Part shown: in pieces, positions 18,132 to 27,982 of the stretch
Numbering within the stretch: position 1 is the first letter of the stretch
Layout: each line of letters begins with the position of its first letter
Source: Alphaproteobacteria bacterium HGW-Alphaproteobacteria-3
GTDB taxonomy: Bacteria; Pseudomonadota; Alphaproteobacteria; Parvibaculales; Parvibaculaceae
Assembly: GCA_002842875.1 (NCBI GenBank)
Contig: PHEF01000002.1
Span: 59,414 to 123,413, forward strand
Length of the DNA stretch: 64,000 bases
Reading direction: 5' to 3'
Position numbers and translations under genes: made by a program
The notes under the pieces: model-generated
Database searches by the model: none
What the model saw: only the letters and a program-made list of their open reading frames with translations
Told to the model about the DNA's origin: nothing

Positions 18132-18464
18132 ATGCAAGTTAACCGGGAAGCGAAGTTCAGAATCGGCCAGGTTGTCCGCCACCGGCTCTATCCCTTCCGG
18201 GGGGTGATTTTCGACGTCGATCCGACCTTCAACAACACCGAGGAATGGTGGCAGTCGATCCCCGAGGAAGTTCGTCCGCGCAAGGACCAGCCTTATTATC
18301 ACCTGCTTGCCGAGAACTCGGACACCGAATATGTCGCCTATGTATCGGAGCAAAACCTGCTACCGGACGAATCGGGCGAGCCCGTGCGCCATCCCCAGGT
18401 GCGGGAATTATTCGGCCCGTTGAAGGACGGTATCTATTCCGTTCGCGCAAGCTCCGCTCACTGA
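18132..18464 (+). CDS. hspQ: Heat shock protein HspQ
   Basis: A 110-residue protein matching HspQ (hemimethylated-DNA-binding, YccV-like): KFRIGQVVRHRLYPFRGVIF, DVDPTF.N.EEWW and QPYYHLLAEN with YVAYVSEQNLL are the conserved core. In enterobacteria HspQ binds and promotes degradation of certain substrates with Lon and influences DnaA; in alphaproteobacteria its role is less studied. It diverges from the OYE gene and is followed after about 40 bases by an acyltransferase gene on the same strand. I saw no clear heat-shock promoter. Confidence 0.92.
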   Translation: MQVNREAKFRIGQVVRHRLYPFRGVIFDVDPTFNNTEEWWQSIPEEVRPRKDQPYYHLLAENSDTEYVAYVSEQNLLPDESGEPVRHPQVRELFGPLKDGIYSVRASSAH

Positions 18465-18507
18465 TCTCCACTCGAACCGTGCCAGACCGCACCAAAGGGA
18501 CACCAAA

Positions 18508-19230
18508 TTGCGGCGAGACAGACGAACCTATCCGATCCGCAGGATCCTGGACGGTTGGAGAAGGTTCTATGTGAACCGCTTTATCGTGCCGGCCTTCGAC
18601 GCAGTAGGGCCGGGCATCGACGTATCGAGCCCGCGCAATATCGAGATATGGGGCGCCGGGATCACAGCAGGCAGCCATCTTCATCTGCACGCTTCCCCTG
18701 GAAATTTCGTTCGGCTCGCCACATGGCGCACGGGGGACCGCGAAGGCCGCATCGCCATCGGCGACTGCGTGCTCATCAGTCCGGGAACGCACATCGTCGC
18801 GTCCGAGGAGATTGTGATCGGCACCGACACGATGATCGCAAGCCACTGCTACATCTCGGATTCGGACTGGCACGACACCTATGACCGCACGGCCGAACAC
18901 GACAAACACAAGCCGATCAGGATCGGTGAAAATGTATGGCTGGGTGTGCGCGCGATCGTGGGCAAAGGCGTCACGATCGGCGAGAACAGCATCATCGGGG
19001 CCGGCGCCGTGGTCACACGGGATATCCCCGCCAACTGTATCGCGGCCGGCAATCCCGCGCGCGTCGTGCGAGAACTCGATCCGTCCCGCGAATTCAAGCG
19101 GCGTTCGTCGTTATTTCGGGACCCGGAAACGCTCGAGCGCGATATGGACAGGATGATGCGCTATCTCCTGCGGGAGAACACAACTCTCGGATGGCTCCGG
19201 AGCGTGTTCTCGCCGTCACGGACAGACTGA
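18508..19230 (+). CDS. Left-handed beta-helix acyltransferase (WbbJ/CysE-like)
   Basis: A 240-residue transferase of the hexapeptide-repeat class. From about residue 85 the chain shows the [LIV]GxxxxI repeat (IAIGDCVLISPGTHIVASEE, IRIGENVWLGVRAIVGKGV, TIGENSIIGAGAVVT) and the usual NPARVV terminator of the helix. The loop HCYISDSDWH gives the catalytic His pair. Such enzymes O-acetylate sugars of surface polysaccharides or lipids. The likely start is TTG at 18508 with AAGGGA upstream. The gene follows hspQ closely. The acceptor substrate is not deducible. Confidence 0.8.
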   Translation: MRRDRRTYPIRRILDGWRRFYVNRFIVPAFDAVGPGIDVSSPRNIEIWGAGITAGSHLHLHASPGNFVRLATWRTGDREGRIAIGDCVLISPGTHIVASEEIVIGTDTMIASHCYISDSDWHDTYDRTAEHDKHKPIRIGENVWLGVRAIVGKGVTIGENSIIGAGAVVTRDIPANCIAAGNPARVVRELDPSREFKRRSSLFRDPETLERDMDRMMRYLLRENTTLGWLRSVFSPSRTD

Positions 19231-19234
19231 TCCG

Positions 19235-19786
19235 TCAGGATTTGGGCATAGGTATGGCGGCAATCGCCTTGGAGACGCCGTCGAGCTTCATCGGCACGTT
19301 CACGTCGCCCTTCCCCACGAGACGGAAAGCGATCTTCATCTCCGTACCGTTCTTGATCGCGTCCAGCCGTTCCTTCGTCAAAAGAATCTCTGTCTGGCAT
19401 CCGCCCGGCAGACAATACAGGAATTGCTGGCTGAACTTTTCCTTGTCGTCCACGTTCCAGCCGATACCCGCCGGAAGGAAGGTCCCAAGCGGCGTGATGG
19501 CGAACATGAACAGATCCTGCTTGCCGTCTTCGTCGGTATCCTTGGGGCTATAGCCGATTCCGATATAGGCAATGGATTGTTTGTTTTCGCCGATCCGGAC
19601 ATCGACGAAAGCGTGGCACTGCTCGGCCCCCTCCGCATTCTTCTCGCAGCGGGTGCTCCAGGTACCGAAATTCCTGGTGGTTGCCTCAGACTGGGCGCCT
19701 GCGTCTTGAGCGCCCGCCGGGACGAGACCGGCTCCAGCGAAGAAAGCCGCAGCGGCGACGCCGGAAAGCAAGCGTCGAAGTAGCAT
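19235..19786 (-). CDS. Invasion-associated locus B (IalB) family protein
   Basis: A 183-residue exported protein: signal peptide with cleavage near PAGAQ, then the IalB domain with FGTWSTRCEK near the start, a second Cys in EQCHAF, the segment PLGTFLPAGIGWNVDD and a Cys pair in YCLPGGCQTE. IalB-like proteins are frequent in Rhizobiales; in Bartonella one contributes to erythrocyte invasion, elsewhere the role is unclear and probably envelope-related. AAAGGA precedes the ATG at 19786. It converges with the acyltransferase gene (four bases between stops) and diverges from the YejA-like gene. Confidence 0.85.
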   Translation of the reverse strand: MLLRRLLSGVAAAAFFAGAGLVPAGAQDAGAQSEATTRNFGTWSTRCEKNAEGAEQCHAFVDVRIGENKQSIAYIGIGYSPKDTDEDGKQDLFMFAITPLGTFLPAGIGWNVDDKEKFSQQFLYCLPGGCQTEILLTKERLDAIKNGTEMKIAFRLVGKGDVNVPMKLDGVSKAIAAIPMPKS

Positions 19787-19970
19787 GACTGAAATCCTTT
19801 CGGGATTTGAATAAAGCAACTCTTCCGGCCGCAATCGCGACCGGTATTGAGCGGTACCCTCGCATTTCGGCATAAAGAAGGCATCGGGAATCTTTGAAGA
19901 ATCGATGGATTTGCTTAACTTTGCGGGTCTCGTCCACGCCCGGTCACACGCCGGGAAGCGGAATGTGCCC

Positions 19971-21782
19971 ATGAACCTCCTTTTGCTGCCGGCAAGAGGC
20001 TTGCCGGTGGTCCTTGTGGCCCTGGCCGCCCTGTTCTGCGGATGCAATCCGGCGGCGGGCGTCGGCCATGCGATCGCCATGCATGGCGATCCCCTCTACC
20101 CGCCGGATTTCACGCATTTCAACTATGTCGACCCGGACGCGCCCAAAGGCGGGTCCATCGTCTTCGGTGCGACCGGGTCCTTCGACAGCCTCAACCCCTT
20201 CATCGTGCGGGGCACAGCCGCCATCGGGTTGCGCGAACATGTGTTCGAGAGCCTCATGGCGCGCGGCTATGACGAACCGTTCACCCTGTACGGCTTGCTG
20301 GCGGAAACGGTCGAGATGCCGGACGACAGAAGTTCCGTGACATTCTCACTCAACCCGAAGGCCCGTTTTTCGGACGGCAAGCCCGTTACCGTCGACGACG
20401 TGATCTATTCGCTCGAAACGTTGAGGGACAAGGGAAGGCCGAACTACAAGACCTATTACTCGAAGGTCGAGAAGGTCGAGAAGCTCGGGCCGCGCAAGGT
20501 GAAGTTCGTTTTTGGCGCCGAACGCGACCGTGAAATTCCGCTTATTCTGGGCCTCATGCCAATCGTCCCGAAACACGTATATGAGACGCGTGACTTCGGG
20601 GACGCGGGGTTCGATACGCCGGTGGGAAGCGGTCCTTACCTTGTCGAAAGGATCGAGCCGGGCGCCCGCATCGTCTATCGCCGCAATATGGATTATTGGG
20701 GCGCATCCCTCCCGGTGAATGCCGGGCAGAACAACATCGACCGGCTCACATATGAATATTTTCGCGATGCCAATGCTTCCTTCGAGGCATTCAAGACCGG
20801 CATCTATCACGCGCGGCCCGAGGACGATCCGGGCCGCTGGACGACGGGATACGATTTTCCGGCTCTTCGGGCAGGAAAGCTGCGCAAGGAAATTTTCGAA
20901 AGCGGCATGCCTTCCGGCATGTACGCGCTCGTTTTCAACGCGAGGCGTCCCGTCTTCGCCGATCGCCGCGTGCGCGAAGCGCTCATTCAGCTTTTCAACT
21001 TCGAATGGGTGAACAGGAATCTCTATTACGGCGCCTATGTCCGGACACAGAGCTTCTTCGACAATTCCGAACTCGGTTCGCACGGACGCGAAGCGAATGC
21101 CAGAGAGCGCGAACTTCTCGCGCCTTTTCCGGACGCGGTGACGCCCGGTATCATGGCGCATGGCTGGCAGGCACCCGAGGGCGATCCTTCCGGTCAGGAT
21201 CGTGAGAACCGCATGCGTGCCGTCGCCCTGCTGCGCGAGGCGGGATTCGAAGTCCGGGACGGGCGTATGACGGATACCAGGACGGAGCAGCCCCTCGCCT
21301 TTGAAATACTGGTGGCGACACCGGCCGAGGAACGGCTCGCCCTTACCTATACCCGAATGGCGCGTCGCGTCGGCGTGGAGGCAACGGTGCGCAACGTCGA
21401 TCCGAGCCAGTATCAAGCGCGACGCGACAGCTACCAGTACGACATGATCTTCAATAACTGGTTTTCTTCCTTGTCGCCGGGCAACGAACAAAGCTTCTAC
21501 TGGGGGTCGGAAGCGGCCGATGTGCCGGGGACGCGGAACTACATGGGGGTGAAGGAACCGGCCGTGGATGCGATGATCGCCGCGATGCTGGAAGCGAGAA
21601 GCCGCGAAGACTTCATCGCTGCGGTACGGGCGATGGACCGGGTTCTGCTCTCCGGGGCCTACATGATCCCGCTCTTCCATCAACCCGACCAGTGGCTCGC
21701 CTTGTGGAAGAAGGTCAAGGTTCCCCAACAGACGTCCCGTTACGGATACCGCAGCAACACCTGGTGGGTTGACGAAGATTAG
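19971..21782 (+). CDS. ABC transporter solute-binding protein, family 5 (YejA-like)
   Basis: A 603-residue periplasmic binding protein. An N-terminal hydrophobic signal with a lipobox-like FCGC (Cys at 24) suggests a lipoprotein. The mature protein has DPDAPKGGSIVF, the SBP_bac_5 core (KARFSDGKPVTVDDVIYSLE, VGSGPYLVERIEPG, YRRNMDYWG) and GNEQSFYWGSEAA. The order resembles YejA, which binds oligopeptides including microcin-type peptides. No permease or ATPase genes are nearby, so it must work with a system encoded elsewhere. The start was set at 19971 where the signal peptide begins; the frame is open further upstream. Confidence 0.85.
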   Translation: MNLLLLPARGLPVVLVALAALFCGCNPAAGVGHAIAMHGDPLYPPDFTHFNYVDPDAPKGGSIVFGATGSFDSLNPFIVRGTAAIGLREHVFESLMARGYDEPFTLYGLLAETVEMPDDRSSVTFSLNPKARFSDGKPVTVDDVIYSLETLRDKGRPNYKTYYSKVEKVEKLGPRKVKFVFGAERDREIPLILGLMPIVPKHVYETRDFGDAGFDTPVGSGPYLVERIEPGARIVYRRNMDYWGASLPVNAGQNNIDRLTYEYFRDANASFEAFKTGIYHARPEDDPGRWTTGYDFPALRAGKLRKEIFESGMPSGMYALVFNARRPVFADRRVREALIQLFNFEWVNRNLYYGAYVRTQSFFDNSELGSHGREANARERELLAPFPDAVTPGIMAHGWQAPEGDPSGQDRENRMRAVALLREAGFEVRDGRMTDTRTEQPLAFEILVATPAEERLALTYTRMARRVGVEATVRNVDPSQYQARRDSYQYDMIFNNWFSSLSPGNEQSFYWGSEAADVPGTRNYMGVKEPAVDAMIAAMLEARSREDFIAAVRAMDRVLLSGAYMIPLFHQPDQWLALWKKVKVPQQTSRYGYRSNTWWVDED

Positions 21783-21848
21783 GTCGCAACGCGAACGGCA
21801 GTTCCGGATTCCGAGAGACTAACTCCGCGCGATGATCGGCGTCTGCAC

Positions 21849-22441
21849 TCAGTCCGCCGCGTTCAGCAACTTCAGCCGGGCTTTCTTGAGGGCGCGGGTT
21901 TTCTCCGTCCACTCACGAATAACCTGCGCCACACGTCCGCCTTCGGCTTCCATGATTGCGTCATGCTTGGCATCCCGCACGGTGATTTCGCAGGCGAGCC
22001 CGTTCGGGTCGAAGAAATAGATCGAATGGCAGAAGTGATGGTCGATGGGACCGAAGACCGGAACCTTCGCCTCCTTGAGCCGGCGATGAAATCGTCGAGC
22101 TCTGCCCGGGTCGCAACCTCGAAGGCGAAGTGATAGTCCTCGATACCGTCCTTCATGCGGAAGACCGCATCGTCGGCGGTTCCCGGCTCGTCGAAGAAGG
22201 CAATGAAATTGCCGTCTCCCATCTCGAAGAAGAGATGCATGAAGGGCCGGTCCCTGCCGCCCGGATCGCGGTCGAAGGCAAGCGCGGCCGCAGGCTTGAG
22301 ACCCAGGAGATCGACATAGAATTTTCGTGTCTCGTCGGCATCGCGGCAGCGATAGGCGATGTGGTGGAAGCCCGTGATCTTCGGCGCTGGTGTTTTCGCC
22401 TCACCGATATGGGCGACGGTGCCGAGAAGCACGTTACTCAT
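21849..22441 (-). pseudogene. VOC/glyoxalase-family protein with a single-base frameshift
   Basis: The minus strand from 22441 (after GAGGAGAGG) encodes a VOC domain: ITGFHHIAYRCRDADETRKF with a metal-ligand His, FFEMGDGNFIAFFDEP, then EDYHFAFEV. After DDFIA (around 22085) the frame breaks; one base fewer than expected is present (GCCGGCTC where GCCCGGCTC restores the frame). The next frame continues smoothly with LKEAKVPVFGPIDHHFCHSI and FFDPNGLACEI to a stop at 21849. The intact product would be about 197 residues. It is either a recent mutation or a sequence error; the rest looks under selection. Such proteins are dioxygenases, isomerases or resistance proteins. Confidence 0.8.
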
Positions 22442-22511
22442 CCTCTCCTCCCAGAAAGACGAACGGCCTGGCGGAAATGCTAGGCCCCGGCGCCCTGAAA
22501 AGCCAGAGGCG

Positions 22512-23266
22512 TCAGCGTGGCTGAATCGCGAAAATCGCTTCAAGGCTTGTCATGTTCATGCCGTTCTTTGCGTAATTGTAGGGCGTGACATTGACGGATT
22601 TTATGAGCGCTCGTTCGATTTCCGTGCCCACGCTGCCATCGGCGGCTGGCACCATGTCGAAGTCGATGACATTGATGCAAGCGGGGTCCTGCTCGAAGGC
22701 CCGGACAGCGCCAAGAGCCCGCTCCGCCGAGCAACCCGTGGCCGCCCAGCCGAGAAGCAACCGGTTGATGCCCTCATGGGCGGCAATCAGCATGGTGTGC
22801 CAGCCGGGCTCCGCGAGAAGCCGCTCGATAACCGAGACGGACCGGCGCAATGCGTCCGCGAAGATTTCGCCGCCATCGAGCATGGTCGCACCGGGTTCCC
22901 CTGCCATGTCGAAATGATAGGCCATTTTCGCGGCAAGTTCGGCTCGGCTCGAAATCCTGCCAAAGCTGCCGCCGTGAATCTCGACAAGCGCGGGTTCTTC
23001 TTCGAGCAAAGGCGTCTTGCCCTCCTGCGCCGCGAGGACATGTTCAGCCGTCTGCCGTGTCCGTGGGACGCCCGAGCAAACGGCGCGATCGAGAGCGACA
23101 TGAGAGAGCGCCTGCCCAGCGGCCTTCGCCTGTTCCTGCCCGAGCGGCGTCAGCGGCACGACTTTGGTGTCGCCCCCGGCGGCCCTGATTTCCGGCCCGA
23201 AATAGTCGACATGGCCGTGGCGCATCAAGTAGATGCGCCGCCGCCCTGTCGTGCCGGGAAGCGCAC

Positions 23267-23270
<4 letters not shown>
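22512..23270 (-). CDS. Histidine phosphatase family protein
   Basis: A 252-residue protein of the phosphoglycerate-mutase-like branch: YLMRHGHVD carries the RHG catalytic motif (His18 by the chosen start), [10 protein letters not shown] the second Arg, GGSFGRI an acidic-side segment, and [14 protein letters not shown] the second catalytic His. It would remove phosphate from a small molecule or protein. The most likely start is a TTG overlapping the stop of the upstream racemase gene, implying translational coupling; an ATG 17 codons upstream would overlap more. The pairing suggests a link to CoA-ester metabolism, but the substrate is unknown. Confidence 0.8.
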
Positions 23271-24397
<1,127 letters not shown>

Positions 24398-24554
24398 CTC
24401 TTCGCTCCCGTTAAGTCAGCCATTGTATGGCGTTGCTGTTCGTTGCCAGATTTGTACAGCTTGCCGGATGGCGCGTAAACGCCGGGAGGCCGGCTTCCGA
24501 TCTGACGCAGCGTCGCGCTTGCGCCCGGAGAAAGGCAACCGTACAAACCGGTGC

Positions 24555-26111
24555 ATGGTCATCCCCGCTCCCTCCATTGCCCGCGGCTATTCGGGCGAAG
24601 CCTGTCCCGAAAGCTTCAACATCGCGCGCTATTGCCTGGCACGCGGCGCCGCTGCTACGCCCGGCAAGACGGCACTCATCGTGGTTGCCGACGCCGGCGC
24701 ACCGCTTGAGGAAGCCGAGCGCTGGACCTATGGCGAACTCGACGAAGCGGTGCGCCGCGTGGCCGCCGGCCTGCTTGCCGAGGGATTCCGGCCCGGCGAC
24801 CGGATAATGATCCGTATGCCGAATACGTCGGAATACGCATTGATGTTTTTCGGCGCATTGGCGGCGGGGATCGTTCCCCTGCCCTCGTCCTCCCAGCTCA
24901 CGCCCGCCGAAGCCGATTTCCTGCTTTCCGATTCAGCGGCGAGCGCCGTTGCGCTGGCGCCGGGCATGAGCATGACGGCCGAAGGCGTCCGCGTCTTCGA
25001 TGCCGAGGCGATTGCAAAGCTGCGGCGGCATGAGCCGCTGCCGGATTATGCGGACACAGCGGCGAACGATCCCGCCTTTCTTGTCTACACATCGGGCACG
25101 AGTGGGCGGCCCAAGGGCGTTCTTCATGCGCATCGCAGTGCCTGGGGACGCAGGCCCATGTATCGCGGCTGGTACGGCATGGAGGCGAGCGATGTGATGC
25201 TCCATGCGGGCGCCTTCAACTGGACTTATACGCTGGGCGTCGGCCTCACGGATCCCTGGGCGAACGGCGCGACGACCGTTCTCTACAATGGCGAGAAGGA
25301 CGTACTGGTCTGGCCGAAGCTGATGGAGAAGACGCACGCGACGCTCTTCGCCGCCGTGCCGACGCTTTACCGCCAGGTGCTGAAATATTGCGACCTTGCC
25401 GCGCATGACCTCTCCTCGCTCCGGCATGGCCTGACGGCGGGCGAGGCCTTGTCGCCCGCGCTCCTTGATCACTGGCGCGAGGCAACAGGCAAGGAACTCT
25501 GCGAGGCGCTCGGCATGAGCGAATGCTCGACCTATGTCTCGACGGGCCCCGGCATGGAAATCCGGCCGGGCAGTCCCGGCAAACCGCAGCCGGGGCGATG
25601 CGTGGCGGCGCTGCCCGTAGAGGGGGGAACGGAACCCCTGCCGGCCGGCGAGACGGGCCTCCTTGCCGTTCACCGGTCCGACCCAGGTCTCATGCTCGGT
25701 TATTGGCGCCGTGCCGACGAGGAAGCGGAAGTCTATCGCGGCGAATGGTTCGTCGGTGGCGATCTCGCGAGCTTCGATGCCGACGGGTATATGTGGTACC
25801 ACGGCCGCGCCGACGACCTCATGAACGCGATGGGGTATCGCGTGTCGCCGCAGGAAGTCGAAGCGGCGCTCGCGGGTCATCCCGATGTTCAGGAAGTCGC
25901 CGTGACGGAACTTCACGTGCGCGAGGATGTCAGCATCGTCGCCGCCTTCGTCGTGCCAAAGGAAGCGAGCGAGCCGGATGCGGCATCGGTTCTGAAATGG
26001 GCGGCAGACCGGCTTGCGGCCTACAAATGCCCACGCGAAGTGATCTTCGTGGAAAGTCTGCCCAGAACGGCGAATGGCAAGGTGATGCGCCGCGCACTCG
26101 CCAAAGGCTAG
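24555..26111 (+). CDS. AMP-dependent acyl-CoA synthetase/ligase
   Basis: A 518-residue ANL-superfamily enzyme: P-loop YTSGTSGRPKGVLHAHRS (about 178-195), GMSECS (motif A5), GEWFVGGDLASFDADGYMWY with the hinge GRADDLMNAMGYRVSP, and the catalytic Lys in PRTANGKVMRRAL near the C-terminus. It activates a carboxylic acid with ATP and ligates CoA. Its divergence from a methylacyl-CoA racemase fits activation of fatty or branched acids; an aromatic acid is also possible, as the layout recalls benzoate-CoA ligases. The ATG at 24555 begins the conserved region, though no good ribosome site is close. Confidence 0.88.
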   Translation: MVIPAPSIARGYSGEACPESFNIARYCLARGAAATPGKTALIVVADAGAPLEEAERWTYGELDEAVRRVAAGLLAEGFRPGDRIMIRMPNTSEYALMFFGALAAGIVPLPSSSQLTPAEADFLLSDSAASAVALAPGMSMTAEGVRVFDAEAIAKLRRHEPLPDYADTAANDPAFLVYTSGTSGRPKGVLHAHRSAWGRRPMYRGWYGMEASDVMLHAGAFNWTYTLGVGLTDPWANGATTVLYNGEKDVLVWPKLMEKTHATLFAAVPTLYRQVLKYCDLAAHDLSSLRHGLTAGEALSPALLDHWREATGKELCEALGMSECSTYVSTGPGMEIRPGSPGKPQPGRCVAALPVEGGTEPLPAGETGLLAVHRSDPGLMLGYWRRADEEAEVYRGEWFVGGDLASFDADGYMWYHGRADDLMNAMGYRVSPQEVEAALAGHPDVQEVAVTELHVREDVSIVAAFVVPKEASEPDAASVLKWAADRLAAYKCPREVIFVESLPRTANGKVMRRALAKG

Positions 26112-26112
26112 A

Positions 26113-26310
26113 TCAGCGCCCCTCGGGAACCGTTTCCATGCTCGCCGCCAGCGGAGCGGCATTCACGCCCGGTGTCGCCTCGGCGGCGAAGCTCACCTCC
26201 ATCTGACTCACGCGGTCGACAAGCGCCAACGTCGCGGCGACGGGGTTCGCATCGAGTGCCCATACGCAAATGAAAAAGCCGGCGACGATACCGACAAGTA
26301 AGTTGGACAT
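26113..26310 (-). CDS. Small single-pass membrane protein (paralogue of the 27979-28278 product)
   Basis: A 65-residue protein beginning MSNLLVGIVAGFFICVWAL, one transmembrane helix, then a soluble tail of about 45 residues rich in Ala, Val and Glu. The pattern LVxGxVxGFxxCVW, followed by a Pro and Ala, is shared with the first gene of the symporter cluster upstream, so the two are probably paralogues flanking the symporter. GAGGAGG lies about 12 bases before the ATG. It starts about 120 bases after the symporter stop on the same strand. Function unknown; an accessory role to the transporter is a guess. Confidence 0.6.
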   Translation of the reverse strand: MSNLLVGIVAGFFICVWALDANPVAATLALVDRVSQMEVSFAAEATPGVNAAPLAASMETVPEGR

Positions 26311-26429
26311 GACGGCCCGGGACCTCCTCGCCCTCGAAGTCGCGTCGAATTGCTGTGACGAGGGTGCGGAGAGAAAAGGTAAAAATCAAGCAAAATCAAT
26401 AGCTTGTGTCAAATCGGGACGCCGGAGCA

Positions 26430-27887
26430 TCAACCCTTTTCAACCTGCACGTGTATCTCGATCAGAGCGTCGTCCGGCGCCTTTCCCGACAGACTCACTC
26501 CAAGAATGAACGCACTTGCGAGGATGAAACCGGGAAGGATTTCATAAATGTCGAAAATTCCGCCGGACAATTGTTTCCAGACGATCACAGTGACGGCACC
26601 GGCGATCATGCCCGCCAGCGCGCCGTTGCGCGTCATGCGCGACCAGAAGAGCGAGAAAAGAACGACAGGTCCGAATGCCGCGCCAAATCCGGCCCAGGCA
26701 TAGGCGACGAGCGAGAGGACTGTGCTGTCCTTGTCGAGGGCGAGCAGGAAGGCGGCGACGGAAATTACCAGGACCGATAGCCGTCCCGCTCTGAGGAGTT
26801 CCCTTGCCTCGGCATGGGGACGCAGCAGCCGCTTCCAGAAATCTTCCGCAATGACGCTCGACGAGACGAGGAGCTGCGACGACACCGTGCTCATGATTGC
26901 GGCGAGCACCGCGGCGAGAAGTACGCCCGCGAACCAGGGACTGAAGAGCGCCTGCGACAAGGCGAGGAAGACCGTTTCCGGATTGTCGAGAGGCGCGGTC
27001 GCGAAATAGCCGATGCCCGCCGTGCCCGTCGCAATCGCGCCGTAGAGCGCGAGCACCATCCATGTCATGCCGATCATCTGCGCCTTCGGCATGTCGCGCT
27101 CGTCGCGAAGCGCCATGAAGCGGGCGAGAATATGCGGCTGGCCGAAATAGCCAAGCCCCCAGGCCATAAGCGAGACGGCGCCGATGAATGTTGTGTCGTG
27201 GAAGGCATCGAACACACCTGAGGGTGCGGCCTCCGCCGTGGCGGCGAATGTCCCGTCCCAGCCTCCCATGGATGAGACGGCGATGGCCGGCACGATCAGC
27301 AGCGCGAAGAACATCATGATGCCCTGCACCGTGTCGGTCCAGCAGACGCCGAGAAAGCCACCGATCGCCGTGTAGGAAAGAATACTCGCCGTTCCGATGA
27401 TGAGGGCGACGCGGTAGTCGAGGGCGAAGACTTGTTCAAAGAGGATGGCGCCCGAGACGAGGCCCGCCGAGGTGTAGATGGTGAAGAAGATGAGGATGAC
27501 GAAAGCGCTGGCGACGCGAAGCACGCGGCTCTTGTCGGCAAAGCGGTTCTCTAAATAGTCCGGCATGGTGAGCGCATCGCCCGCGATCTCGGTATACCGG
27601 CGCAGACGCCGCGCCACGAAGCGCCAGTTGAGAAGCGCGCCAGCGACAAGGCCGACGGCAATCCAGACCTGATTGAGACCCGACGCATAGATTGCGCCCG
27701 GCAGGCCGAGCATCAGCCAGCCGCTCATGTCGGAGGCGCCGGCGGACAGCGCTGCAACGGTGCCGCCAAGCTGGCGCCCACCGAGAATGTAATCCTTGAG
27801 ATTGGCGGTGTAGCGATAGGCCACGGCACCGAGACCGAGCATGGCGAGGAGATAGACGGCAATGACGGTTCCGGATACCCCGGTCAT
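26430..27887 (-). CDS. Sodium:solute symporter, PutP-like
   Basis: A 485-residue SSS-family transporter with about 13 membrane helices. YILGGRQLGGTVAALSAGASDMSGW carries helix 1/2 residues of Na+/proline symporters, LVASAF/TSAGLVSGAILFE and GGFLGVCWTDTVQGIMMF the middle part, and AAIMSTVSSQLLVSSSVIAED the conserved helix 8 region with the sodium-site Ser/Thr. It most likely imports proline or a related solute. Its ATG overlaps the stop of a 32-codon gene (CGATGA), which in turn overlaps the gene before it, so the three are translated as a coupled chain. Confidence 0.88.
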   Translation of the reverse strand: MTGVSGTVIAVYLLAMLGLGAVAYRYTANLKDYILGGRQLGGTVAALSAGASDMSGWLMLGLPGAIYASGLNQVWIAVGLVAGALLNWRFVARRLRRYTEIAGDALTMPDYLENRFADKSRVLRVASAFVILIFFTIYTSAGLVSGAILFEQVFALDYRVALIIGTASILSYTAIGGFLGVCWTDTVQGIMMFFALLIVPAIAVSSMGGWDGTFAATAEAAPSGVFDAFHDTTFIGAVSLMAWGLGYFGQPHILARFMALRDERDMPKAQMIGMTWMVLALYGAIATGTAGIGYFATAPLDNPETVFLALSQALFSPWFAGVLLAAVLAAIMSTVSSQLLVSSSVIAEDFWKRLLRPHAEARELLRAGRLSVLVISVAAFLLALDKDSTVLSLVAYAWAGFGAAFGPVVLFSLFWSRMTRNGALAGMIAGAVTVIVWKQLSGGIFDIYEILPGFILASAFILGVSLSGKAPDDALIEIHVQVEKG

Positions 27888-27982
27888 CGCGCCGCTCTCG
27901 CCCAGGAAATGGCCGAAAGGACGATCGCCAGCGCCGGCAGCGCCAATACGATCCATGTGCCGATTTCCAACCCGCCGATCAT
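27884..27982 (-). CDS. 32-residue membrane microprotein coupled to the symporter
   Basis: The frame encodes 32 residues, MIGGLEIGTWIVLALPALAI and a short tail ending WARAAR, i.e. a single hydrophobic helix with a basic cytoplasmic end. Its ATG overlaps the stop of the upstream gene (GCATGATC) and its TGA overlaps the symporter ATG (CGATGA). Small accessory proteins encoded immediately upstream of SSS-type symporters are known in bacteria, and this fits that pattern. It is too short for ordinary gene finding. The tight double overlap is the main evidence that it is translated. Confidence 0.7.
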   Translation of the reverse strand: MIGGLEIGTWIVLALPALAIVLSAISWARAAR

